Program-made: the position numbers and the translations under genes | Shown: positions 56,024 to 64,000 of the stretch, one piece after another | Numbering within the stretch: the stretch's first letter is position 1 | Layout of the letters: the number at the start of each line of letters is the position of its first letter | The notes under the pieces: model-generated | What the model was told of the DNA's origin: nothing | The model's input: the letters and a program-made list of their open reading frames with translations, nothing else | The model's database searches: none | DNA from: Cecembia lonarensis LW9 | GTDB taxonomy: Bacteria > Bacteroidota > Bacteroidia > Cytophagales > Cyclobacteriaceae | Assembly (NCBI RefSeq): GCF_000298295.1 | Contig: NZ_AMGM01000001.1 | Coordinates: forward strand, 109,640 to 173,639 | Direction of reading: 5' to 3' | Length of the DNA: 64,000 bases

Positions 56024-56111
56024 GTGGATATGATGCGTGCTGAGATGAAATATGCAAAAATTTGGATCAAAACACAATCATAACCTTTCATTCAACACCA
56101 TCACCTATCCT

Positions 56112-57698
56112 TTACATATCTTCATATACAAAACTTTCATTCAGCGATTTTCTCCAAATTTTCAAGGACTCTTCAGCTGATAAATCATCTTTAGGGTAGT
56201 TGGGGCTATACAATAAGCTTTTGTCCCTGATCACCAATTGCTTGTTTTTAACAAATCCTTCTCCTCTAACTTCTAAATGCCTGATCATCCTATTTCTCCA
56301 TTTTTCCAAGCTACCTTTATGGTTCATACTGTTGGACAAATCTTTTAACTCTTGTGGATCATGCTCAAGGTTAAATAACTGTTCTTTACCATTAAAGAAC
56401 CAGATGTATTTTTCTTTACCATCTGTCAAAGCACACCAATAGTTATCATCCTGATAGGCTTCTGCATGTTCGAGATCAATGTATGCCCTCCAGTTGTTAT
56501 CCGTTCCATTAATCAAACCCAAAATGGATTTTCCATCGATTATTTCAGGGATTTGACCTTTGGCAGCGTCCAAAAAAGTGGGGAGAATATCTCTTATTTC
56601 TACAGGATTATCTAAAATTGATCCTGCATCAGTAATGCTAACTTCATTAACAGGAAGTTTGATGACCATAGGTACTTTTGCTGACCCTTCATAGGCATAG
56701 GTTTTTCTCCAATGATGGTGATCTCCCAACATATCTCCATGGTCAGATACAAAAAGGATGAGACTGTTGTCATACATCCCTTTATCTTTCAATTTCTGAA
56801 TTATTTTGCCGACCTGTTCGTCCAGAAAAGAAATCAGGGCATAATAATGTTTTTTACTTTTGAGAACATGCTCTTCTCCAAAATCCCCAAAAGCTGCCTC
56901 TCTGGTATTGGGATAATCAGCAAAACGTCCAGCCCAATCTCCAATAGCGGGCGGAGGAATTGTCATATTTTCATATTGATCCAAGAACCTTTGCGGTGGG
57001 TCATAAGGGCTATGGGGCCGGGCAAAAGAAATTTTGAGAAATAAGGGCGCTGCTAAATTATAATTATCAATAAAACTCATTGCCTGTTCGGCCTTCCAAT
57101 GATCAGGGTGCAAATATTCTTCCAATTGATAGGTTCTCGCATTATGCTCATTCCATAGAATTCCGGTAGCATCAGGATCCTGACCAGGTGCTTGGTGCTT
57201 GAACCATACCCTGTAATCACTGATAAACCCTTCTGTTTCTACTCTCCCACTTTCGTCTACCAAAGTGCCATGAAATCCATGTAGTGATTTTTGGGGAAAC
57301 CAGTGCATTTTGCCGATGCCGTAGGTATAATAACCCAAATCCCTTAGCATTTGTGGCATTTCAACTTTATACTTTCTGGCTACCTTTCCGTATCCAAGAA
57401 GTCCATGGTTCCAAGGTGCCATTCCTGTTAAAAGTGCAGCTCTTGCAGGTGTACAGCTGGGGGTAGAGGAATAGGCGTTGGAAAATGCAAAACCCTCTGA
57501 AGCCAGTTGATCAATATTTGGTGTTTTGATGGATTTGTTGCCAATATACCCCACTGCATCACCCCGCTGTTGGTCTGTCATGATAAGGATAATATGGGGT
57601 TTGCTTTCCTGGCCTTTGACAAAAATGGAATTGAATAAAAAAATAAGTTGAAAAGCAGAGTACTTGAGGATCAATTTTAACAAACCGGTTTTTTTCAT
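56112..57698 (-). CDS. Secreted S1-family arylsulfatase
   Basis: 528-aa sulfatase with a signal peptide at about 1-29 (ILKYSAFQLIFLFNSIFVKG). HIILIMTDQQRGDAVGY gives the first metal ligands. TPSCTPARAALLTGM carries the CxPxR signature with Cys82 as formylglycine precursor and Ala in place of the usual Ser. LFVSDHGDMLGDHHHWRKTY completes the metal site. It differs clearly from the neighbouring sulfatase, so the two likely cut different sulfate positions. The gap to the next gene is 88 nt. Confidence 0.93.
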   Translation of the reverse strand: MKKTGLLKLILKYSAFQLIFLFNSIFVKGQESKPHIILIMTDQQRGDAVGYIGNKSIKTPNIDQLASEGFAFSNAYSSTPSCTPARAALLTGMAPWNHGLLGYGKVARKYKVEMPQMLRDLGYYTYGIGKMHWFPQKSLHGFHGTLVDESGRVETEGFISDYRVWFKHQAPGQDPDATGILWNEHNARTYQLEEYLHPDHWKAEQAMSFIDNYNLAAPLFLKISFARPHSPYDPPQRFLDQYENMTIPPPAIGDWAGRFADYPNTREAAFGDFGEEHVLKSKKHYYALISFLDEQVGKIIQKLKDKGMYDNSLILFVSDHGDMLGDHHHWRKTYAYEGSAKVPMVIKLPVNEVSITDAGSILDNPVEIRDILPTFLDAAKGQIPEIIDGKSILGLINGTDNNWRAYIDLEHAEAYQDDNYWCALTDGKEKYIWFFNGKEQLFNLEHDPQELKDLSNSMNHKGSLEKWRNRMIRHLEVRGEGFVKNKQLVIRDKSLLYSPNYPKDDLSAEESLKIWRKSLNESFVYEDM

Positions 57699-57787
57699 CT
57701 TTAAGGGATTTTCATTTAAATGCTGTGGGTTATTCAGAACGAAATATCACGGAGCAATCCCAGCAAAGCATGACGGGCTATTTTTTT

Positions 57788-58005
57788 AACCCGAATTATG
57801 CATTAGGGTTCGTAGTAGCCTGTCCCGATGAATATCGGGAAGAGGTTAAAACACAAAAGAATCAAGCATTTAGCGAATGAAGCATAGTCATCTCTTTGGT
57901 GAACGAGCTAAATGCAGTGAAACGATTGATTATGTCCGCCGCGGCGGATGACCTCGTAATAACTTGTGCGCCGTGGCGTAGAAGTTCTAATGCATATTTC
58001 GGGTT
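57788..58005. mobile_element. 218-bp MITE-like inverted-repeat element
   Basis: Ends AACCCGAATTATGCATTAG (57788-57806) and CTAATGCATATTTCGGGTT (57987-58005) are inverted copies, 18 of 19 positions matching. Inside lie a hairpin TCCCGAT-GAAT-ATCGGGA (57823-57840) and a 14-bp palindrome TCCGCCGCGGCGGA (57935-57948), strikingly GC-rich against the surroundings. There is no transposase or convincing gene inside. No clear target-site duplication was found. It lies in the 571-bp gap between a sulfatase and the FAD oxidoreductase gene; the rest of that gap appears empty. Confidence 0.7.
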
Positions 58006-58205
58006 CAAAATAAATTTTGACTTCTCCTGACTTAGAACCAATATAAAGAACAATTGGGGCATTTTCAAAGATCTGACATATTCCTGATCATTTACATTTG
58101 TCTTCGATTCATTGTAAAAGATGGGAATTTCAAATTCGCTTACAAATTCATTATAGAATTCTCAAAAAAACCGGAATCTAAAACAGAGGTAAATACAAAA
58201 AAAGC

Positions 58206-58237
58206 ATGAAAAAACCCAGACCGAAAACCAGTCTGGG
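58206..58237 (-). terminator. Intrinsic terminator after the FAD oxidoreductase gene
   Basis: On the minus strand CCCAGAC (58237-58231 complement), loop TGGTTTTCG, GTCTGGG, then TTTTTTC. The 7-bp GC-rich stem and U-tract lie 33 nt after the stop of the leftward gene. Confidence 0.9.
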
Positions 58238-58269
58238 AATCAATCAGTTATTACCCATTTATTTAAATT

Positions 58270-59928
58270 TCACAACCTTTCCTTCAACACCATCACCTGT
58301 CCATCCGCTTTTAGTCTTTGCTGAATTTTTTCATAAGGCAAATCCTGGACAGCAATATTATCTTCTATGGCCAATGCTGCTGCAGTAGCTGCTGATTGTC
58401 CCAAAATCATAAACACCGGCTCCATTCTAATGGAACCAAAGGCCGTATGGGAACTGGATACACAGACAGGGACCAATAAATTTTCGCATTCTTCTTCCTT
58501 AGGTATAATCGTTCCATAAGAAATGCTGTAAGGTTCTTTGGGTTTGACACCAATATCCCCCTCATTTTGAACATACCCATTAGGACCGACAATGCGCTGC
58601 ACATTATGGGAATCCAAATGGTAGGAACCCATTCCAATTGGGCTGATAACTTCTCTGTCACCAAGGACTTCGTGTTCTGTCATTACATCAGTACCTATCA
58701 TTCTGCGGGACTCCCTTACATAAATCTGATGTGGCCAATGTCCATTATCTGTAAACTCATCTTTAGCTAAACCATATTCTGCGATTCTATTTCTCACTTT
58801 TTCAGGGACCTGAGGATCATTAGCCAGAAAATACATCAGACCCATTTGATAATCCTTATGTTCCTTAATGATTTCCCTTCTTTCTTCATAACTTGCCTCA
58901 GGATAGGCGTAGTTTTTCCCTATATAGTCTGTACTGAATGGGCCGTGATTGTTGGTGTCTGTTTTCAGATTGGGAATGGGATCAAATTTATCAAAAGTCT
59001 CGTCCCATCCTGCTGCATAAACTCTGGCCAATAGTTCATATCTGAAAGGGTCATAATTATCTGGTTTTGGAAAGGGCAACCTGTTATCAGGATGCCTGCT
59101 TAGACACATTCGGAAATTGTAAGCCTGCAATTTGGAATCCCCAGATCCATTGGGAGCTATAATTTCATCAGAAATTTCCGGTAACAAACCACTTGAAGGA
59201 TCCCCTGGTACCACATACGGGGATATGGAGTCCCTGAAATAATGTCCATGTTGGTATACACCAAACTGTACCCCGTTCCAGGTTTCCCCATAAGTATCAT
59301 TCGATTCCCTTCCAACATGGTAGCTGACTCCGGCAGCAGCCATCAAATCCCCTTCGTAAGTGGCATCAATAAACATCTTTCCCTCAAAAGTTTTTCCTGA
59401 AAGGGTCTTGATGGAAACAATCTTTCCATTGGATTTGGACACCCCTTTTTCCCTGTCCAACCACTCATCTCTATATACCTGAATGTCATACTCTCTTACA
59501 AAATCCTCAAAGACCTGCTCGGCAGCATGAGGTTCAAAAATCCACATGGTCCTGGCATCCCCATCGATGGCTGGCGTGCCCTGCCCTACATTGCCATAAT
59601 CCTCCTTTTTCTGCCATTTCCAGGAGTCATCCTTTTGATAATGCATGTATATCCTATGATAAAATTCCCTGGCCAGACCTCCTATCACAGATTTGTCCCC
59701 TGTATCGGTAAACCCAAGACCACCAGAAGACAGCCCTCCCAAATGAATGTCCGGAGATACAACAATGACTGTTTTACCCATTTTCTTGGCCTGAACTGCT
59801 GCGGTGATGGCTGCCGAAGTGCCGCCATAGATGATGAGGTCCGATTCAAAAGCGTTAGGGTCTTTTGGTTGGCAGCTGATGCAGATTAGCAAGATTGCTA
59901 AAAAAAGGAGGTGTCGGGATTTGGGCAT
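58270..59928 (-). CDS. FAD-dependent oxidoreductase, lipoprotein
   Basis: 552-aa exported flavoprotein of the FAD-dependent oxidoreductase family common in Bacteroidota and Planctomycetes. Lipoprotein signal with lipobox CISC at about residue 19. LIIYGGTSAAITAAVQAKKMG is the dinucleotide-binding loop (GGTSAA in place of GxGxxG), followed by VVSPDIHLGGLSSGGLGFTD, MFIDATYEGDLMAAAGVSYHVGR in parts, and VPVCVSSSHTAFGSIRMEPVFM near the C-terminus. It should act in the periplasm or at the outer membrane, perhaps oxidising a sugar. The substrate is unknown. Confidence 0.9.
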   Translation of the reverse strand: MPKSRHLLFLAILLICISCQPKDPNAFESDLIIYGGTSAAITAAVQAKKMGKTVIVVSPDIHLGGLSSGGLGFTDTGDKSVIGGLAREFYHRIYMHYQKDDSWKWQKKEDYGNVGQGTPAIDGDARTMWIFEPHAAEQVFEDFVREYDIQVYRDEWLDREKGVSKSNGKIVSIKTLSGKTFEGKMFIDATYEGDLMAAAGVSYHVGRESNDTYGETWNGVQFGVYQHGHYFRDSISPYVVPGDPSSGLLPEISDEIIAPNGSGDSKLQAYNFRMCLSRHPDNRLPFPKPDNYDPFRYELLARVYAAGWDETFDKFDPIPNLKTDTNNHGPFSTDYIGKNYAYPEASYEERREIIKEHKDYQMGLMYFLANDPQVPEKVRNRIAEYGLAKDEFTDNGHWPHQIYVRESRRMIGTDVMTEHEVLGDREVISPIGMGSYHLDSHNVQRIVGPNGYVQNEGDIGVKPKEPYSISYGTIIPKEEECENLLVPVCVSSSHTAFGSIRMEPVFMILGQSAATAAALAIEDNIAVQDLPYEKIQQRLKADGQVMVLKERL

Positions 59929-60246
59929 GGAGGTTTTTAGATTGAGTTACTAAACAATTTAAATTAAATATAATTCGATTCCAACTAAGGATCAACTTGA
60001 TGCATAATCCCTAAGATTAATAAAGGCTTTCTTTAAGAAGTATACCAAATAATTATGCCTTATTAATCCAAATCGGGACTATAAAAAAATTATACCCTTT
60101 GTATCTAACCTTAGAAAAACTAACAATTTAAAAAAAACTAAAGCGGTAGGAAATTCAGAAAAGGGGTTTTATTTTTAACTAATTGTAATCAGCGGATTTA
60201 GTGAATTGCCTGGGTTTATAACTATTTAAAAGATAAAAAAAACGAT
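59929..60246. other. AT-rich divergent intergenic region
   Basis: 318 bp between the divergent FAD oxidoreductase and thioredoxin-like genes. It must hold both promoters, but no full -33/-7 pair, hairpin or repeat was convincing. No small ORF with coding character was seen. Confidence 0.4.
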
Positions 60247-61227
60247 ATGAAGAAGCTTCTGTTTACTTTGATGTTTGTTGGAATTCTAGGCCAAACCATA
60301 GCACAGCAAACTGTCCACGTTTATGGGCAAATTGACCAACATGCTGCTTCAGATATCATTTTCCTTATTGTAGGAGAAAATGGTTTGCCAATAGAAATCG
60401 CAGCAGATGGAAGTTTTTCCGCTAATAGGGGCATCCATCAATTCCCATCCTATTTTTATCTTTCCAAGCTAAAAGGGAAAAAGCTTGAAAGACAAACTCC
60501 AAATATCTGGTTTGAAAGTAACAGTGTAAAGATCAGTCTTAACTTGGCAGATAAATCATTCGAAACGGCTCATTTAATGCCTTATCAACAAACCTCTGAA
60601 AAACTTGAGTCATTGGGTAAAAAAGAACTGATCAAGTATATAATGGAAAACCCCAATCAAATTCCAAGTTTGTATTTTGCTGAAAGGTATAAGGAAAGTA
60701 TTCCATTGGCTGACTTGGAAATGTTTTACCAAAATATCCAAGAGGGTTATAAAAGTCACACTTATGGCAAAAGAATAGAAAACTACCTCAGTGCCAAACA
60801 AAGGGCTCCCTTAAAAAAAGGCCAAAAAATTGAAGACTTTCATTTGCCTGACAAAGAAGGAAATCAGGTTGCAATTATCGGGATGAGTGATAAACCCAAG
60901 TTAATTTCATTATTCTCTTCTGGCTGTGCTTATTCTGTATTGAGTATCGACCTGCTCGAAAAATTCAGTGAAATGAATGATAACAACATGGATATTATCA
61001 CCATTTGGGAAGACGGTTCGGAAGATATTTGGCTCAATTCCAATACAAGTAGAAAAGAGAAAATCACTTGGTACAACCTTTGGGATGCATACGGATTTAC
61101 CTCTGCTTATTTTAACAGGAACCTGTGGCCAACTTTTTATGTGGTCAATGAAAATGGAGAAATGATAGACACCTTCAGGGGCTACAGTAAAAAAACCTTA
61201 AAGCGGCTGGAAAAATTAGCAGAATAA
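60247..61227 (+). CDS. Exported thioredoxin-fold protein with CxxS site
   Basis: 326-aa protein with signal peptide at about 1-19 (LLFTLMFVGILGQTIAQ). The N-terminal part (about 20-120) is beta-rich and resembles the DUF4369-type domain that precedes TlpA-like thioredoxins in Bacteroidota; the C-terminal part (about 190-326) is the thioredoxin fold (FHLPDKEGNQVAI, LISLFSSGCAYSVLSID, NLWPTFYVVNENGEMID with the cis-Pro). The active site is Cys227-Ala-Tyr-Ser230, so the resolving Cys is missing and normal disulfide reduction is unlikely. A monothiol or binding role fits better. The only rightward gene in this region. Confidence 0.8.
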   Translation: MKKLLFTLMFVGILGQTIAQQTVHVYGQIDQHAASDIIFLIVGENGLPIEIAADGSFSANRGIHQFPSYFYLSKLKGKKLERQTPNIWFESNSVKISLNLADKSFETAHLMPYQQTSEKLESLGKKELIKYIMENPNQIPSLYFAERYKESIPLADLEMFYQNIQEGYKSHTYGKRIENYLSAKQRAPLKKGQKIEDFHLPDKEGNQVAIIGMSDKPKLISLFSSGCAYSVLSIDLLEKFSEMNDNNMDIITIWEDGSEDIWLNSNTSRKEKITWYNLWDAYGFTSAYFNRNLWPTFYVVNENGEMIDTFRGYSKKTLKRLEKLAE

Positions 61228-61265
61228 GGTGTCGGGGAAGCATCTGAAATTATAAACATACCATT

Positions 61266-63746
61266 TCATTTGTATTCGAGCCAAGCTGTAGCATGGCAAT
61301 TTTCATTTGACTTAAACCGTATCCATCTGGCCTGAAATCCAACAGGAAATTCATATTTGAACACCTCTCCTTGACCAACTTTAACTTTTTTATAGCTCAT
61401 CCACGGTCCATGACCAATTGGTTCAACTTCAATTGTAAATTCAACTTCTTTATCAAGGTCATGGCTTATTTCGAGTGTTTTTTTGTCATAGTATCCGATC
61501 AGATATGGGTCGGAAGCTACCCCTTTTTGCACTTTGGAATTTTTCCAAGGCCCACCATATCCTTTTGGTTTTCCCAATTTCCAAAGATCGTCGATAACAC
61601 CTGCCCAAATTGCTGCTTGTCCATCTTCTGATCTGAAGATATGTTCATTTTCAACCTGATTTCCAACTCCTGTCATAATCAAGAGTCCTCTGTAAGATGC
61701 ATAATCATGAATCTGTAAATTATGTGAGGATACAGGCCTGATTTTGGCATATCCATCCGCATTTTCTGCGGGCAATTCATAAAAAGTTCCATGAGCATTG
61801 AATAGATCTCTTTCCGTCGCGACCTCTCTGCAAACCCTCAATAATCCATCATTTGTTTTTTGGGTATACGCCGGATCCCCCAAAGGCAGTCTCCACCTTC
61901 TGTTTTTATCATCGATAATCAAAACTGAGGCTTCGTCTACAATGATGGCATCTTTAGGAATAGCAAATTTGGTTTGGATAAAATTGCTTGTTTCAATATC
62001 GGTTTTAGGAATAAGTTGCATTTTTTCATCCAGTTCGTAATACCCTGCTTCAGTGAATACATTCTTATCAATTTTTCCAGCAACTATTCCCAACGCTCTT
62101 CTGTTGTCACCTAGTCCATACAACAATCCACCGACTGAACTTTCCTGATTAACTTTGGCAACACCATTGAATAAATCAGCTTCTCCAAAAGATTTGGATT
62201 TCACTCCATTGTTGTAAGAAAAATGAACTGTCGCCTTGGTATCTTTATCGGTTCTCACCCTAATCCACTCCCCTTTTTCGTTGCTTGGGAAATTAATTAA
62301 GTGGGTTTCTCCAGGGCGAACTTTTTGTGAAGTCAGAGATTTCCAGGTATTGTTTCCTTCTATTTCCACTTCAAAAACAAATTCAGTTTCAGAACTTCCT
62401 TCATTGAGAATCCATACCGACCTGTTGGTCCATCCCGCAAACAGAAAAGATTCTGAAAGCTCGCCAGCCTTCACATTTTCTGACAACCAAACAGCTCCGT
62501 TTGCTTCAGAGGGCCCAAGTTCGTCAGGAAGGTCTGTGGAGGTAAACCAAAGGTTCGAATTGGATTGCCCGGGTCCTTCAATCCCTCCTTTAGCCTTTCT
62601 GAGATTCAAGAATTCTTTCTGAGCAGAGTCATCAGTTCCAAAAACAAGTTGATCCTTCCATCTGGTAAAATCCCCAATGATTTTCAAATAGGCTGACCTA
62701 GGCCTGATTCCGATAGCGCTCTTTGAGGAAAAACCACTAGGGAATCTCCAAAACATCCCATGCATGGTCATCAAATAATCAGGATTATCAGGAGTGCCTA
62801 TATCCCTGATTCTGGGCCATTCGGTATTCCAACCATGGGCGCCGTCATAACTGTGACTGGCTTTAGGTAATCTATAGAATGACCATTGGCTCCTATCTCT
62901 CACCCCTACCAAAATGGATTTATGGTCCCAACCTGTAGCCCAGATCGGATCTGTTTCGGGATTGGCATTACCATAAATCCCCCCAGGACCTGTAACCTCC
63001 ACAAATTGAGCCCTTCGAACAGTTTTCCAATCCTTTCCATCCCATTCTGCTAAAACGCCTGATTCAATATCAAACTGTTCCAAAGCTTTTTGACCAGATT
63101 CACCATTATTGCTATAGACCAAGACCCCTTGACCGGAATAAACCCCTTTACCATGTTCTCCCAAAAGAAGAGAGCCTGGAGGATTAGCATCTGTATCTTT
63201 TCCCTTTTGCCTTCCTACATTGGCATCTTCATAGAGCATGGTAGGCTTGAGAGTTTTTACATCCACTTCATAAAAACCCTCTTCCATGGTGGCATAATAG
63301 ATTTTGTTTTCAGGATCGAACAGGTGCCTTGCGTTCCCGGTATGTCTACCTGGCATGATATCATAAGGAATTGTCCTGACCTCACCTTGGTGGCTGATCG
63401 CATAGGGTCCTATAAAGAGCTGATTTGATTCTTGATGGATCATCCTATTGGCAGGAGTACCACCGATGCTTTCTTCTCGGACAATCATATTTAAATCATT
63501 ATCGATTTCATAAAGTTTGTCAGAGGAACCAAAAGGCAAATGAGGTCCATACGTGATCACCCAAAGCTTATCGGCCCAAGGTACTACAGCACCTGTGCCA
63601 CATTCCCCCTCCTCATTATAATAAGCTAAATGGGGATAAACTCCACTGATCTGGATCCAATCATTTTTATCATGCGCATCTTGCTCAGAGTTACATGCTA
63701 ACAATGCCGATAGTATGAATAATATGTACTTAAATGCTTTCATCAT
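61266..63746 (-). CDS. Large secreted lipoprotein, beta-propeller-like, unknown function
   Basis: 826-aa protein with a lipoprotein signal (YILFILSALLAC). The N-terminal half has repeated beta blades with W and G-rich turns (LWVITYGPHLPFGSSDKLYEI, QLFIGPYAISHQGEV, IYYATMEEGFYEVDV), and the middle and end have similar strands (LYGLGDNRRALGIVAG, RRWRLPLGDPAY), consistent with a beta-propeller followed by jelly-roll-like parts (FTIEVEPIGHGPWMSY). I do not recognise a characterised enzyme family. It is the outermost gene of the leftward island and may bind or cut a glycan. Convergent to the thioredoxin-like gene with 38 nt between stops. Confidence 0.7.
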   Translation of the reverse strand: MMKAFKYILFILSALLACNSEQDAHDKNDWIQISGVYPHLAYYNEEGECGTGAVVPWADKLWVITYGPHLPFGSSDKLYEIDNDLNMIVREESIGGTPANRMIHQESNQLFIGPYAISHQGEVRTIPYDIMPGRHTGNARHLFDPENKIYYATMEEGFYEVDVKTLKPTMLYEDANVGRQKGKDTDANPPGSLLLGEHGKGVYSGQGVLVYSNNGESGQKALEQFDIESGVLAEWDGKDWKTVRRAQFVEVTGPGGIYGNANPETDPIWATGWDHKSILVGVRDRSQWSFYRLPKASHSYDGAHGWNTEWPRIRDIGTPDNPDYLMTMHGMFWRFPSGFSSKSAIGIRPRSAYLKIIGDFTRWKDQLVFGTDDSAQKEFLNLRKAKGGIEGPGQSNSNLWFTSTDLPDELGPSEANGAVWLSENVKAGELSESFLFAGWTNRSVWILNEGSSETEFVFEVEIEGNNTWKSLTSQKVRPGETHLINFPSNEKGEWIRVRTDKDTKATVHFSYNNGVKSKSFGEADLFNGVAKVNQESSVGGLLYGLGDNRRALGIVAGKIDKNVFTEAGYYELDEKMQLIPKTDIETSNFIQTKFAIPKDAIIVDEASVLIIDDKNRRWRLPLGDPAYTQKTNDGLLRVCREVATERDLFNAHGTFYELPAENADGYAKIRPVSSHNLQIHDYASYRGLLIMTGVGNQVENEHIFRSEDGQAAIWAGVIDDLWKLGKPKGYGGPWKNSKVQKGVASDPYLIGYYDKKTLEISHDLDKEVEFTIEVEPIGHGPWMSYKKVKVGQGEVFKYEFPVGFQARWIRFKSNENCHATAWLEYK

Positions 63747-63826
63747 TATAGTTGTATAGATTCCAGAAAGATTTCTAGTAAACTGGACTCTGAATTAAAC
63801 TTAAATTTAAAAATCTCATCTATCGA

Positions 63827-63897
63827 GGCTATATAGCCCACAGATACATCCTTTGTACATCAAAGCTGTAGGTTTGTGTTCGACTTTTTTGGAGTCG
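63827..63897. repeat. Cluster of three short palindromes at the window end
   Basis: GGCTATATAGCC (63827-63838, perfect 12-bp palindrome), CTTTG-TACAT-CAAAG (63851-63865) and CGACT-TTTTTGG-AGTCG (63881-63897) follow each other within 71 bp upstream of the large lipoprotein gene. No gene was seen in 63747-64000. The tight series looks like a structured RNA, a repeat-element end or a regulatory region, but its limits are outside what can be decided here. Confidence 0.5.
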
Positions 63898-64000
63898 CGA
63901 TTCCCGAATATCAAAATTGCTTTTTAACCACGGGTCCACCCTTACCCTAAAGGAATTAAACCCCTATCTGGGTTGCTTCATAACCATTTCAAGCTTTTGT

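Noticed and set aside
56024..56077. N-terminal extension of the first sulfatase
   Set aside because: 18 residues ahead of a clear signal peptide, without any family support.
57862..58068. Leftward 68-codon frame within the inverted-repeat element
   Set aside because: It runs through the terminal repeat and palindromes, and its product has no protein-like features.
43080..63746. SusC/SusD or glycoside hydrolase genes in the degradation island
   Set aside because: Searched by eye for TonB plug, SusD-like lipoproteins and known hydrolase motifs; none found in any frame.

Overview
The window comes from a low-GC, AT-rich member of the Bacteroidota, most likely Cytophagales and possibly a marine Cyclobacteriaceae. 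Supporting signs are type IX secretion (T9SS) C-terminal sorting domains, several TAnnTTTG -7 boxes, Bacteroidota-type gene content (O-succinylhomoserine sulfhydrylase, L25/Ctc, secernin-like C69 peptidase) and secreted sulfatases. No rRNA or tRNA gene was recognised, and no CRISPR array, phage gene or transposase gene.

Layout. (1) 1-2165: the N-terminus of an unidentified leftward gene, then comB-like and prs, closed by a strong terminator. (2) 2250-26440: one long rightward exopolysaccharide/capsule locus. It holds a Wza-type export lipoprotein, a Wzc-type tyrosine autokinase, a five-gene nucleotide-sugar cassette starting with a glucose-1-phosphate cytidylyltransferase, two tandem GT14-like transferases, flippase, polymerase, several GT2/GT4 transferases, an acyltransferase, an asparagine-synthase-type amidotransferase and a NodB-like protein. 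No initiating sugar-phosphate transferase is visible. (3) 26448-34648: leftward genes for a secreted lyase-like protein, two paralogous multi-Ig T9SS proteins (one with a single-base frameshift) and, between them, fcl-gmd for GDP-L-fucose. (4) 34890-43099: housekeeping genes: rplY, pth, a SAM riboswitch upstream of metZ, a lipoprotein serpin, a small lipoprotein, pgi and a C69 peptidase. (5) 43080-63746: mostly leftward genes for secreted hydrolases and related proteins: sialate O-acetylesterase, Tat-type phosphoesterase, M14 peptidase, alpha/beta hydrolase, aminotransferase, CE15-like esterase, two sulfatases, FAD oxidoreductase and a large beta-propeller-like lipoprotein. This looks like breakdown of a decorated, sulfated glycan, but without SusC/SusD. 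A truncated cytosine deaminase remnant and a 218-bp inverted-repeat element suggest past insertion and rearrangement here.

The most intriguing candidate system is the satD-DUF3307 pair (45856-47213). The SatD protein has a C-terminal helix-turn-helix, and its N-terminal half carries a motif series resembling class III nucleotidyl cyclases. Its partner is a multi-pass membrane protein, and upstream lie three operator-like inverted repeats on a 28-bp period. The second candidate is the cytidylyltransferase cassette at 6733-11713, which lacks CDP-glucose 4,6-dehydratase and instead carries a sugar-nucleotide dehydrogenase, a UXS-like SDR, an RmlC-like epimerase and a Rossmann-SAF protein.
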